From Capsulimonas corticalis (lineage in GTDB: Bacteria > Armatimonadota > Armatimonadia > Armatimonadales > Capsulimonadaceae), in the NCBI RefSeq assembly GCF_003574315.2, contig NZ_AP025739.1:3348001-3412000 (forward strand): a DNA stretch of 64,000 nucleotides, given 5' to 3'. A program made the position numbers and the translations under genes. The first letter of the stretch is position 1; every line of letters begins with the position of its first letter. Shown here one piece after another: positions 23,756-31,835 of the stretch. The notes below the pieces were generated by a model. It made no database searches, was not told the DNA's origin, and worked only from the letters and a program-made list of their open reading frames with translations.

Positions 23756-25831
23756 TTATTGCAGATATTCCGAGGCAATGGTCTCCAGGGCAAACGGCGT
23801 TCCGTTTGCGACCGAGAAGATCGTGTCGGCGTCGTTCGGAGCTTCCACCGTTTCGCCGCGCGCTTGCGCATGCAGAGTGAACAAGTCGTAGAGATTGGGC
23901 TTGGTCATCTCCACCAGCGATTTCAGCGTGAGCTGGATGCCGGACAGATTCTCCGCGACGTTGTTTTGCCAGTGCGGATCGTTTTTTAACGCGATATCGC
24001 ACCAGATCACTTGATTGCCGAGCAGATCAATCACGATCGGAATCGCGCACTGGGTGTTGGCGGTGATATCGAGCCGGTCTTGAACCGTCTTGGCTTCGTA
24101 GATCTCTCCGGAATTCGGGTGCTGACGCGCCATCCATCCGGCGAAGCATTCCGGCAGATCGACAAATGGCTGCTGCGTATAACTCGTCAGCACTATGACG
24201 ATGAACGCGACGCCTTTCTCCAGCAGAGTCTTCGGAGTGATATCGATGAACTCGCTCGCGCCTTCCGGCGCGTCCACGATATCCCCGCTGTGGTAACCGC
24301 CGAACGCCGCCAGGTTGTAATACGAGATCGTCTCCGACAGGTGGAACTGCTCGTCGAACATCGCCGCCGACAGATCGATGTCGGTGCGGTCTTCGCCGTT
24401 TTTCCACCAGACAAAGAACCGGAGCGCCTCGCTCGCCGGCAGCGGCATACGGCTGCCGCGCGTGATGGTCCGCAGCGCTTTCGACGCCGAACGCTGAGAA
24501 AACGGAACGACGTAATTCGCAAGTTCCGGATCCACGTAGCACTTGCCAAGCGCCGGAAGCGCGGCGAAGCGATCGGAGAGCGTCTTGCGGCAGATCTCCG
24601 CGACCGCGCCGCAGATCTCCGTCGGAAGTTCCGGAAGCGTATTTTCAATCCCCTGGACCTTCGCCAGATTGCCCTTGGGAAAGAACACGCGCATCTTATC
24701 GCGCAGATGGCGATGCTGGAAATGGTTGCGCACTTGCAGCAGCACCGGCGTCGACACCTGAATGGCCGAGGCTCCAAACGCGCTCACGACTTCGGCGGGG
24801 GATTTCCCAATCCGAAGCAGATGATCGAGCCGGCGGGCCAAATCGCCCGGCCGGGTCCCGAGCCGCCGCAGCGCCGCGTCCACGTCTTTATTCGCCAGGG
24901 CGCGCTCCACCTGCCCGTTGAACGTGGCGAACGGCAGATCGTTGCGCAGGACATCGAACGAGGCGGCGGCGTGCGGGTAGCGCTTTTGAAATTCGCCGGC
25001 GTGCAGACGTTCACCCAGACGAATCCAGCGTCCCTTCCAGCGCAGCATGTCCTCGGTGGAGTTCGTCTGCCGGTCCAGAAGCGCCAGCAGCATCCGTCGC
25101 TCCGGGCGTGAGAACGTCTTGAATTTTGTCGCCGCCGCGAGCGAAGTATCGCCATCGCTCATCGCAACCGCGATCCGCAGGACATCCGTCGCCGTGCGCG
25201 CGTACTTCTCGACGAACTCCAGCGCATTCGGATTTTGTCGAATCAGAAGCCCACAGAGAAACGCCGCGTTTTCCTTTTGCGGGATCGCTTCGGGAAGCAG
25301 CGCGCCGACGCCGTTCTGGTAACTCTCAACAAACCAGGAAAGATCTTCCTTGTCCTGTTCCGAGAGCGACGCGTTGGAGCCCGCGATCTGGCCGAAGAGA
25401 CGCTCGAACTCCCCTTCGTCGCCAAGATCGATCATTTGCAGCTGCACGTTGTCCAGCAGCGGGAACCGTTCTTTGATTTCCGAAAGCGGCAGCAGGCGGC
25501 CCCGGCTCCAGTAATGGACGATGGCGTTCAGATACAGCTCGCCCGCGCTCATCTCCATCACCTGCGTGGGAAAGTTCGGATACATCGGCTGGAACCGATG
25601 ATCCGCGCCTTTGCTTTTCCGCAGATCAGAAATGAGCTCCTGGTAAAGCGACGTGAGCTGGTCCATGGAAAGCGAGCGGAGCGCCGCGATTAATTGTTCC
25701 GACAGTCCATAACCCAGGGATTCCAGGTTCTTGGACATCGCGGCAATGACGTTGGTGGGAAGCCGTTCTTCGGCGAGAGGAGCGGGAAGACAGATCTTCC
25801 CGCGCCGCCGGAGGTAGATGGAGTTGTTCAT
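23756..25831 (-). CDS. Large stress-type protein with C-terminal TerD-like domain, 691 aa
   Basis: The N-terminal two thirds match, from memory, a protein family found in tellurite/stress (ter) gene clusters: ISDLRKSKGADHRFQPMYPN, FPTQVMEMSAGELYLNAIVH and SASLSEQDKED-like blocks in a long helical array. The C-terminal part carries a TerD-like beta sandwich: NGEDRTDIDLSAAMFDEQFH, ISYYNLAAFGGYHSGDI and FIDITPKTL, with acidic calcium-type ligands. Other ter genes are absent from the window, so it stands alone. It is cytoplasmic. Upstream lie two tandem stem-loops (25835-25978) that may form its leader. The biochemical function is unknown. Confidence 0.65.
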   Translation of the reverse strand: MNNSIYLRRRGKICLPAPLAEERLPTNVIAAMSKNLESLGYGLSEQLIAALRSLSMDQLTSLYQELISDLRKSKGADHRFQPMYPNFPTQVMEMSAGELYLNAIVHYWSRGRLLPLSEIKERFPLLDNVQLQMIDLGDEGEFERLFGQIAGSNASLSEQDKEDLSWFVESYQNGVGALLPEAIPQKENAAFLCGLLIRQNPNALEFVEKYARTATDVLRIAVAMSDGDTSLAAATKFKTFSRPERRMLLALLDRQTNSTEDMLRWKGRWIRLGERLHAGEFQKRYPHAAASFDVLRNDLPFATFNGQVERALANKDVDAALRRLGTRPGDLARRLDHLLRIGKSPAEVVSAFGASAIQVSTPVLLQVRNHFQHRHLRDKMRVFFPKGNLAKVQGIENTLPELPTEICGAVAEICRKTLSDRFAALPALGKCYVDPELANYVVPFSQRSASKALRTITRGSRMPLPASEALRFFVWWKNGEDRTDIDLSAAMFDEQFHLSETISYYNLAAFGGYHSGDIVDAPEGASEFIDITPKTLLEKGVAFIVIVLTSYTQQPFVDLPECFAGWMARQHPNSGEIYEAKTVQDRLDITANTQCAIPIVIDLLGNQVIWCDIALKNDPHWQNNVAENLSGIQLTLKSLVEMTKPNLYDLFTLHAQARGETVEAPNDADTIFSVANGTPFALETIASEYLQ

Positions 25832-25834
25832 GGT

Positions 25835-25978
25835 ATTTGGAAAGCGGCGGAGCTAATGTGATTTTCAGTCGCTTGATTGAGAAGGAAGCTCCGCCATAGC
25901 CAAATGTGAGCGTCGTGGAAATTGAGGGCTGTAAGTTTCACCCAAAGAATTAGAAGGAACAACCCTCATAGCCACGAC
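25835..25978 (-). ncRNA. Tandem pair of similar stem-loops upstream of the TerD-like gene
   Basis: Element 1 has an outer stem ATTTGG (25835-25840) with CCAAAT (25900-25905) and an inner stem of nine pairs (25846-25854 with 25887-25895). Element 2 has an outer stem GTCGTGG (25912-25918) with CCACGAC (25972-25978) and an inner stem of six pairs (25923-25928 with 25963-25968). On the plus strand both hold TTTCA followed by ATTGAGAAGGAA or ATTAGAAGGAA in the loop, and ATAGCC beside the outer stem. The shared layout and loop with different stems indicate conserved structure. Whether it acts as RNA in the 5' leader or as a mobile-DNA remnant is not known. The rest of the 25979-26102 gap holds nothing I can name. 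Confidence 0.45.
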
Positions 25979-26102
25979 AAGTCCATGATACCGCGAAATT
26001 TCGTTCTTTTCGATCGTGCGCCGCCTGCGCCTCATTGATCGTGTCGCCGCACGCGCGGTTTTTGGTAAATGGGGGCGCCAAAATCGATGACGATGAGCCG
26101 TC

Positions 26103-26516
26103 TCATGCGTTAGAGGTCAATTGCTGCATGAGTGTCGGCATGTCAAGGATAATTCGGCTTTCGGCAAAGAGGCCGTCGCGAACTACGTCGATCACGACGC
26201 CCCAGACTTCAATCGACTTTCCCGTCGCTGGCATTCCCAGGAAATCGCCGTTGTGAGTGCCTGTCCAGGTAAACCGTGTCACTACGGTATCGCCTTCCGC
26301 GACGCGCTCGTCGGTGGTCCATTTCATGTCAGGAAAAGCAGAGATCAAACCGGCGATCGTGTGGCGCAATCCTTCGCGCCCCGGTCCTTGCCCGGGAAAA
26401 GGAACATGCTCGATAAAGTCCTCGGCGACGATTTCATCCATCGCGCTCAAGTTCTTATCGTTAAGAACTTCGTCCATAAATCGCTGAATGATCTGTTTGT
26501 TCTGTTCTAACGCCAT
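26103..26516 (-). CDS. SnoaL-like ester cyclase family protein
   Basis: A 137-residue SnoaL-type protein. QNKQIIQRFMDEVLNDKNLS, EDFIEHVPFPGQGPGREGLR, WTTDERVAEGDTVVTRFTWT and FLGMPATGKSIEVWGVVIDV follow the ester-cyclase subfamily closely, including the conserved G/A-MPATGK segment. GGGAGAG precedes the ATG. Family members range from aklanonic acid methyl ester cyclases to uncharacterised stress proteins; no biosynthetic neighbours suggest the former. Confidence 0.85.
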   Translation of the reverse strand: MALEQNKQIIQRFMDEVLNDKNLSAMDEIVAEDFIEHVPFPGQGPGREGLRHTIAGLISAFPDMKWTTDERVAEGDTVVTRFTWTGTHNGDFLGMPATGKSIEVWGVVIDVVRDGLFAESRIILDMPTLMQQLTSNA

Positions 26517-26733
26517 GCTGCAATCTCTCCCTGTTGCCGATTTCTGGTGATGGAGGCGGGCGGCGCCTCCGCTGTCATATTACCCGATGAGAATGCGGCA
26601 GGCGGGGAGCGATGTTTTGAAGAAATGTGATGTTGCTGACGGCAAGAACCAAGGGCCGATTTGCCGGTGGAAGAGGCGCCTTTTGCGGTTATCTGCGCTA
26701 GAATAGATCTATCCTGTGGAGAGGAATGGAGCC

Positions 26734-27303
26734 ATGTCTTTCGATAATATTATTCTTATCGGCCCCGCCGGGGCGGGCAAAAGTACGACGGCGTGTCTGC
26801 TCGCCCAGCGGATGGGACGCCCACACGTCGCTCTGGACAAGGAGCGTTTTCGTTACTACGAGGAGATCGGCTACAACGCTGAGCTTGCCGCGCAACTGCG
26901 CCACACCAACTTCGAAGAACTGATCCGATACTACGAACCGTTCAACGCATACGCCGTCGGCCGTGTGCTGGAAGATTACGATGGATGCATTATCGACTTC
27001 GGCGCGATCCACTCCGTTTATGACACCGCCGCGCTATTCAAGCAAGCGCAGACGGCGCTTGCCCCGTATCCCCATGTTATTCTGCTGCTGCCTTGCACGA
27101 ATATCGAGCGAAGCGTGGAGGTCCTGATGGAGCGCGGGCGAATGGGCGAGCAAGTCGATGAGCGCAAGGAAGCCATGTGGCGCCGCATCATTCGCCGCTT
27201 TCTCGAAAACCCGTCCAATTCCGCACTCGCGAAACACACGGTCTGCACGGACGGCAAGACTCCAGAAGAGGTCACGCGCGACGTGCTCGAGTGTATTGCG
27301 TGA
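26734..27303 (+). CDS. Shikimate-kinase-like P-loop kinase, 189 aa
   Basis: Walker A is GPAGAGKSTTACLLAQRMG at residues 9-27, followed by HVALDKERFRYYEEIGY where shikimate kinases have the DxD substrate region, and IIDFGAIHSVYD in the Walker B area. MERGRMGEQVDERKEAMWRR resembles a lid. GGAG lies six bases before the ATG at 26734. It is longer than, and diverged from, AroK, so it is more likely a small-molecule or nucleotide kinase. The substrate is unknown. Confidence 0.72.
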   Translation: MSFDNIILIGPAGAGKSTTACLLAQRMGRPHVALDKERFRYYEEIGYNAELAAQLRHTNFEELIRYYEPFNAYAVGRVLEDYDGCIIDFGAIHSVYDTAALFKQAQTALAPYPHVILLLPCTNIERSVEVLMERGRMGEQVDERKEAMWRRIIRRFLENPSNSALAKHTVCTDGKTPEEVTRDVLECIA

Positions 27304-27344
27304 CGCCGAGAATGTCCTATCCCCTCGGTCGTAGATATGGCGGA

Positions 27345-27830
27345 TTAGAGGAATGGTTTTAACGCGTTCGCGTTTCGTTCATCACGCTGCTTCTGTGCTG
27401 CTTGATATCTAGGGCTGCTGCTCCAGTCAAACTGCGCACGGAGTAATGCTTCTCGGTGCGGCGCAAGCACGTCTTCCCAGGTGATCTGTTCGTCCATGGA
27501 AGCAAATATTAATTCGTTGATACCAATACGGTTGACATAACCGTTCAAGTCATCCATCAGTTTGTCGGATAAATGGCATAGATTTGCATCCATATCGACA
27601 AACCGCTCTGTAAATAGGCCAATCGAGGGATATGGTCCGCCCGTGAATTGAGCAGGAATTACTTCAAAGAGAACACCTGAGGGAATTGCCGCGATGTGAT
27701 ATATTTCTTTTGATAAATATGAGAGAAGTCGAGTGATAGTATCGAAATCTAACCCACTGGAAACGAAATTGGGTTCGACAAGTTGATGACCACGCGACTT
27801 CTCAGAATCTTTTGCCACTGTTTTTTCCAA
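27345..27830 (-). CDS. Hypothetical protein, 161 aa
   Basis: The frame follows the ankyrin gene by one base and opens with a TTG (27830); a GTG four codons later is an alternative. It reads LDFDTITRLLSYLSKEIYHI in the first half and ends in a charged helix (RYQAAQKQRDERNANALK). Base composition is somewhat more AT-rich than its neighbours. No family was recognised. Position behind an ankyrin-repeat gene would suit an effector-immunity or accessory role, but nothing in the sequence proves it. Confidence 0.6.
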   Translation of the reverse strand: MEKTVAKDSEKSRGHQLVEPNFVSSGLDFDTITRLLSYLSKEIYHIAAIPSGVLFEVIPAQFTGGPYPSIGLFTERFVDMDANLCHLSDKLMDDLNGYVNRIGINELIFASMDEQITWEDVLAPHREALLRAQFDWSSSPRYQAAQKQRDERNANALKPFL

Positions 27831-27831
27831 A

Positions 27832-28854
27832 TTAAGCCGTTAACACTGTCACCATCTCGGCGTTGTCGCCTTCCACCACGTTTCCGTTCTGCATCGCAAC
27901 GTCCAGCGCCGTCCTGCCCTCGGCATCCCGCAGTGTAGGATCGGCTCCGCGCGCCAGCAGATGGCGGATGGCTTCGGCGCGTTCGTGGTAGGCTTTGGCA
28001 AGCCGCGCCGCCTTCTTGGCGGGATCCCAGGCGGCGGTTTGGGCGCCAACATCGCGGGTGCTGGCTTCACAGCCAAGCACTCCTATTTCGCTGGCGGCGG
28101 GCGCCTCGCCTGCCGCGTACATCAGGGCAGTTGCTCCCCGTATATCCTGGAGGTTGATGTCCGCTCCGCCGTCCAAAAGCGTGTCCATGATCGAGCGACG
28201 TGCTGAGATTGCTGCGTACATCAGCGCGGTGCGGCTTTCGGCGTCGCGGGCGTTGACCTGGGCTCCGTGCGCCAGAAGCCGTTCGATTATATCGCCTCCG
28301 AAAAAGTGCGTCGTGACGAATATAAGGACGGTTCTGCCCGAATTGTCGCGGATGTCAATCTCTGCTCCGTGCTGCAACAGAAAATCGACCAGGTCGCCGC
28401 GCATTGCGAGGGCGGCGGACCACAGCGCCGTCGATCCCCATTTGTTGCGTGCGTTTACATCTGCCCCCGCCGCCAGTAGCGCTGCACAGGTGTCCTGGAC
28501 GATTTTACGGTTGCAGTGCCCCGCCGCAAGGTGCAGCGGCGTGTAGCCACCGAATGACTCCACGGCATTTATGTTCGCTCCTAAGCGGACCAACAATCGC
28601 ACGGCTTCGGCTCCCCCACGCATGCCGGCGTAATGGATCGCGGATTTTCCTTCGCGGTCTGTCGCGTTCAGTTCGGCGCCATGATCCAGCAGCAAGCGAG
28701 CTATGTCCACCTGGCCCTTCAGCGAGGCCGCCATTAAAGGTGTCCACCCAAAGCTATTGTGTTCTTCAATGTCTGCGCCGTCGTGCAAGAGCGCGGTGAC
28801 CCATTCCAGATCGCCGCTTGTCAGCGCATCGTGCAGTTCGCTGTGTCGCTTCAT
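27832..28854 (-). CDS. Ankyrin-repeat protein, 340 aa
   Basis: Almost the whole length is ankyrin repeats, about eight units of 33 residues. Examples: GWTPLMAASLKGQVDIARLL, GKSAIHYAGMRGGAEAVRLL, YTPLHLAAGHCNRKIVQDTC and RTALMYAAISARRSIMDTLL. No signal peptide or membrane segment is present, so it is cytoplasmic and likely binds a protein. Unit 7 is followed by a 45-residue insertion (near 250-295) rich in Ala. GAGGCGAGGAT precedes the ATG. Confidence 0.9.
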   Translation of the reverse strand: MKRHSELHDALTSGDLEWVTALLHDGADIEEHNSFGWTPLMAASLKGQVDIARLLLDHGAELNATDREGKSAIHYAGMRGGAEAVRLLVRLGANINAVESFGGYTPLHLAAGHCNRKIVQDTCAALLAAGADVNARNKWGSTALWSAALAMRGDLVDFLLQHGAEIDIRDNSGRTVLIFVTTHFFGGDIIERLLAHGAQVNARDAESRTALMYAAISARRSIMDTLLDGGADINLQDIRGATALMYAAGEAPAASEIGVLGCEASTRDVGAQTAAWDPAKKAARLAKAYHERAEAIRHLLARGADPTLRDAEGRTALDVAMQNGNVVEGDNAEMVTVLTA

Positions 28855-28887
28855 ATCCTCGCCTCGATGAAGGTTGCTGACGTGATA

Positions 28888-28957
28888 CTACCACACGCTG
28901 ATGCCGAAGCGGCCGAGTAGGGCGACGAGTTTGTTGAGGGGAATGCCGACAATACTG
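28888..28957 (-). repeat. Copy A of the maf 3' end (diverged)
   Basis: On the minus strand this reads IVGIPLNKLVALLGRFGISV then W and TAG. Compare VVGLPLNKLVALLGRFGVSV, W and TAA at the end of the true maf gene. Differences are mostly at third codon positions, so the copy was kept under coding selection or came from a related maf. The sequence further upstream is unrelated to maf. Confidence 0.75.
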
Positions 28958-29001
28958 AGGATCGTCGGCGCATTCCTAGGCTAAATTAAGCAGGTAATCA
29001 G

Positions 29002-29430
29002 TTACAACTGTATAGACTTGCCATGTCTGTTTTCTAGAACTTCTTCTATTATTTCCTCTGCAGAGCGACCATCAAGAATATTGTCAAATAACTTACTTGC
29101 TGAATCAGCAGGCATTGCTACGTTCTTAAATAATATCATCATCAAAGCATCATGCATATCTACATCTCCTTGTGTCACTAATGCGTGCGTAGATTCTTTG
29201 AGGATTTTTACTAAATCTTGTTTTGAAAGATGTTCAGGATATTTACTTCTTTCTAATTGAGCTAGCCTAAGTACGCCTACGCCATTTTCTAGCTGGAGCA
29301 TATAATCGGAGCCGTCAAACCACTTAACACGCGCTCTCAATTCCACAATCAAAGCTTCTGCTTCTTCGACTGTACAGTCGCCGGAGATTATAAGGTCAAT
29401 TATTTCTTCAGTGGATAATGTTTCAGACAT
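29002..29430 (-). CDS. Hypothetical protein, 142 aa, AT-rich
   Basis: AAGGA lies five bases before the ATG at 29430. The protein starts MSETLSTEEIIDLIISGDCT and is mostly helical and acidic, ending DILDGRSAEEIIEEVLENRH then GKSIQL. Base composition is clearly more AT-rich than the flanking genes, suggesting acquisition. It lies between copies A and B of the maf 3' end. No family was recognised. Confidence 0.65.
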   Translation of the reverse strand: MSETLSTEEIIDLIISGDCTVEEAEALIVELRARVKWFDGSDYMLQLENGVGVLRLAQLERSKYPEHLSKQDLVKILKESTHALVTQGDVDMHDALMMILFKNVAMPADSASKLFDNILDGRSAEEIIEEVLENRHGKSIQL

Positions 29431-29551
29431 AGGATTCCTTATCATGTCACTGCTTCAAAGTGATGAAAGAGCGCCTGGACGATTTTCTGGTGTGCGCTGG
29501 AATATCTAAGGCTGACAGACGTTGAGTGAGGACATTGCATCATCGCCCAGT

Positions 29552-29621
29552 TTACCACACGCTGACGCCGAAGCGTCCGAGCAACGCGACGAGTTTGTTG
29601 AGGGGAAGGCCGACGACATTG
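29552..29621 (-). repeat. Copy B of the maf 3' end (70 bp, identical)
   Basis: These 70 bases are identical to 30598-30667, the last 22 codons and stop of maf plus one base. Sequence either side differs. The surrounding gap 29431-29801 holds no convincing gene; a minus-strand frame over 29622-29742 is short and is explained by chance read-through. Confidence 0.9.
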
Positions 29622-29801
29622 GGATGTGCGAACAGGAGATAAGAGCTATTGAGTTACTATCGATTCGAAGACGAGCAAGATCAACGTTCCATGGATTGAT
29701 TAACTCAACGCCACCAGTTTCTCTGGTCGACAGAAACTCCATATTACAAATTTAATGCTCAATGAATTTGCTGTTTGGCCATGAATTTCAGATCAAAAAC
29801 T

Positions 29802-30596
29802 TCACGCGATTAGTCCGATTTGTCTTGCGTTTGCAAGTACTCGCTCAATCCCACGAGGGTGACGCTCAAATTCCCAACCTTCTAAATCAGCAATAGCTTC
29901 CGCGACAAGCCATATGTTGTCCCCTTGGTGATTAAGCGTTTCCAATTGTCCTATCAAGGATTGACGCGCATCTAGATTTCCGAGCTTTGCCAATCCCCAT
30001 GCCCCCAAATTTCTATATCCTAATGTGACTTCCTTGCAATGGTATAGTGTGTTCAAAAACCCGCGTCCTTCTTCGACCCCATATTTAATTAGCGCAATAG
30101 CAATTTGCCAGTCATTTTCATATGCAGGATCTTCAGAAAGTATAAGAAGTGTGGGGAGGTTGATAGGGTGACGCACGGCGCCAGCCACGAAAACTGCCAT
30201 TTTACGCAGATGCTTCGACTCGTCTTTAGACATAATCGGATTCAGCATTGGCGCAAATCGCTCAATTTTCTTCTCGGCAAGTTCCGTGAGCATATCATCC
30301 CGAGTTTCCTCATCTAAAGTCCAATACTTCGCTTCTAGCCAATCTAAGTCACCATCAATTTTATCGAACTTTGCGAATAAATTTATAGCAGCTAATAGTC
30401 GACTTCTTGATCCTGCAACCGCTGTGTCGAGATGTTTAATCATATTGCGCTGCAGGAGATCTTGATATTCTGCAACGGCGGCGTCTACAAGATCATTATA
30501 AGCTCTATAATTCACAAATGTACTGTACATGACATAAGGAGACAGATCAGAATCTAAAATTAACTCTAATATTTGATTAATAGATTTGGTGGTCAT
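29802..30596 (-). CDS. HEAT-repeat-like hypothetical protein, 264 aa, AT-rich
   Basis: From the ATG at 30596 (MTTKSINQILELILDSDLSP) the protein is almost entirely helical. The second half shows paired helices of HEAT/armadillo type: PINLPTLLILSEDPAYENDW, AIALIKYGVEEGRGFLNTLY and NLGAWGLAKLGNLDARQSLI. The start is one base after the maf stop, so it may be translated from the maf transcript. Codons are AT-rich compared with maf. It fills the interval between copies B and C of the maf 3' end. Function is unknown. Confidence 0.65.
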   Translation of the reverse strand: MTTKSINQILELILDSDLSPYVMYSTFVNYRAYNDLVDAAVAEYQDLLQRNMIKHLDTAVAGSRSRLLAAINLFAKFDKIDGDLDWLEAKYWTLDEETRDDMLTELAEKKIERFAPMLNPIMSKDESKHLRKMAVFVAGAVRHPINLPTLLILSEDPAYENDWQIAIALIKYGVEEGRGFLNTLYHCKEVTLGYRNLGAWGLAKLGNLDARQSLIGQLETLNHQGDNIWLVAEAIADLEGWEFERHPRGIERVLANARQIGLIA

Positions 30597-30597
30597 G

Positions 30598-31197
30598 TTA
30601 CCACACGCTGACGCCGAAGCGTCCGAGCAACGCGACGAGTTTGTTGAGGGGAAGGCCGACGACATTGAAATAATCGCCGTTGATTTTGGGAATGAAGGCG
30701 AGGGCTTTGCCCTGGATGCCGTAGGCGCCGGCTTTGTCGAGGGGTTCGCCGGTGGCGACGTAGGCGTCGATGATGGGGTCTGGGATTTGGTCGAAGGTGA
30801 CGTCGGTGACGGCGTAGTCGGTGACGGGAACGCCGAGGGCGCCGCCCGTGACGGGGAGGATGCAGATTCCGGTGTAGACCTGGTGGGTTTGGCCGGAAAG
30901 TTCGCCGAGCATGCGGCGGGCGTCGGCGGGGTCTTGGGGTTTGTTGTAGTATTCGCCGCGCAGGGTCACGGTGGTGTCGGCGCCGATGATGAGGGCGTCG
31001 CCTTCGGTTTTGGCGGCGACGGCGGCGGCTTTGCCGATGGCGAGCTGCATCACCCAGTCGTGCGGGGTGAGGGAGTCGCGGTCGAGGCTGTCTTCGTCGA
31101 ACTCGCTGCCGATGACGTCGAAGGTCAGGCCGAGGACGCCGAGAAGCTCGCGGCGGCGGGGCGATGTTGACGCGAGGATGATCTTGGGGGCGCTCAT
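30598..31197 (-). CDS. maf: Maf-family nucleotide pyrophosphatase
   Basis: A 199-residue nucleoside-triphosphate pyrophosphatase that removes non-canonical nucleotides such as dTTP/UTP analogues. ILASTSPRRRELLGVLGLTF at the N-terminus is the substrate-binding signature, followed by KAAAVAAKTEGDALIIGADT and GYDITQGKAL-like DKAGAYGIQGKALAFI. Its ATG overlaps the plsY stop (ATGA). The 3' end (30598-30667) is duplicated twice downstream, at 29552 and in diverged form at 28888. Confidence 0.93.
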   Translation of the reverse strand: MSAPKIILASTSPRRRELLGVLGLTFDVIGSEFDEDSLDRDSLTPHDWVMQLAIGKAAAVAAKTEGDALIIGADTTVTLRGEYYNKPQDPADARRMLGELSGQTHQVYTGICILPVTGGALGVPVTDYAVTDVTFDQIPDPIIDAYVATGEPLDKAGAYGIQGKALAFIPKINGDYFNVVGLPLNKLVALLGRFGVSVW

Positions 31198-31835
31198 GCG
31201 CTTTGACTTCCTCCGTGGAAGAGTTTCATAAGAATGGACGGTAAGGTGACCTTCGGTTCGGTTCGGGCTTTGACGCGGGCGATGTTGCTTTTGTGTTTGA
31301 CGAGAACGTAAAGGGAAACCAACACGCCGAATACCGCGTAGGGCAGGGTGTAGCCGTTCAGGATCCAGATCAGCACGCAGGCGATGGGGACCGCCAGGAT
31401 GCTGGAAATGGAGATGTAACGGGTGACGGCCAGGACCAGCGCCCAGAAGCCGAAGCCGATCAGCGCGGCGGCGGGGCTGAATCCGAGGGCGACGCCGACG
31501 GAGGTGGCGACGCCTTTGCCGCCCTTGAACTTCAGAAAGGGGCTGGCGTTATGGCCCGTGATGGCCGCGAGGCCGGTAAATACGATGAACCACGGCGAGA
31601 TGTGCGGCAAGTGATGAGCGGCGACCACGGGGATCAGCCCCTTCGCGACATCCGCCGCGAAGACGATGGATCCGCAGACGGGGCCGAGCGTGCGCCAGAC
31701 GTTCGTCGCGCCGATATTGCCGCTGCCGTACTCGCGGATATCGATGCCCTTGACCATCTTGCCGGTGATCAGGCCGATGGGGATCGACCCGCACAGATAC
31801 GACAGCAGCAGGACCAGCGGGTAGATGGGGTTCAC
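31194..31835 (-). CDS. plsY: Glycerol-3-phosphate acyltransferase PlsY
   Basis: A 213-residue membrane enzyme that transfers an acyl group from acyl-phosphate to glycerol-3-phosphate in phospholipid synthesis. The three conserved loops are present: SIPIGLITGK, REYGSGNIGATNVWRTLG and LKFKGGKGVATSVGV. Five to six membrane helices are visible, and a basic C-terminal tail. The start is a GTG overlapping the purF stop (GTGA). Coupling of purF, plsY and maf in one transcript is likely. Confidence 0.95.
   Translation of the reverse strand: MNPIYPLVLLLSYLCGSIPIGLITGKMVKGIDIREYGSGNIGATNVWRTLGPVCGSIVFAADVAKGLIPVVAAHHLPHISPWFIVFTGLAAITGHNASPFLKFKGGKGVATSVGVALGFSPAAALIGFGFWALVLAVTRYISISSILAVPIACVLIWILNGYTLPYAVFGVLVSLYVLVKHKSNIARVKARTEPKVTLPSILMKLFHGGSQSA

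Noticed and set aside
24011-25111. Plus-strand open frame of 366 codons opposite the TerD-like gene
   Set aside because: It is rich in Arg, Gln and His, with no recognisable domain, and lies wholly inside a better-supported minus-strand gene of clear family.
29506-29742. Minus-strand frame over copy B of the maf end
   Set aside because: Its second half is an out-of-frame reading of the duplicated maf tail, shared by chance with the extended frame of the gene at 29802, and it has no ribosome-binding site.
30586-31170. Plus-strand open frame with Gly/Val/Asp-rich product
   Set aside because: Antisense to maf and almost entirely G, V, A, D and E, typical of a shadow frame.
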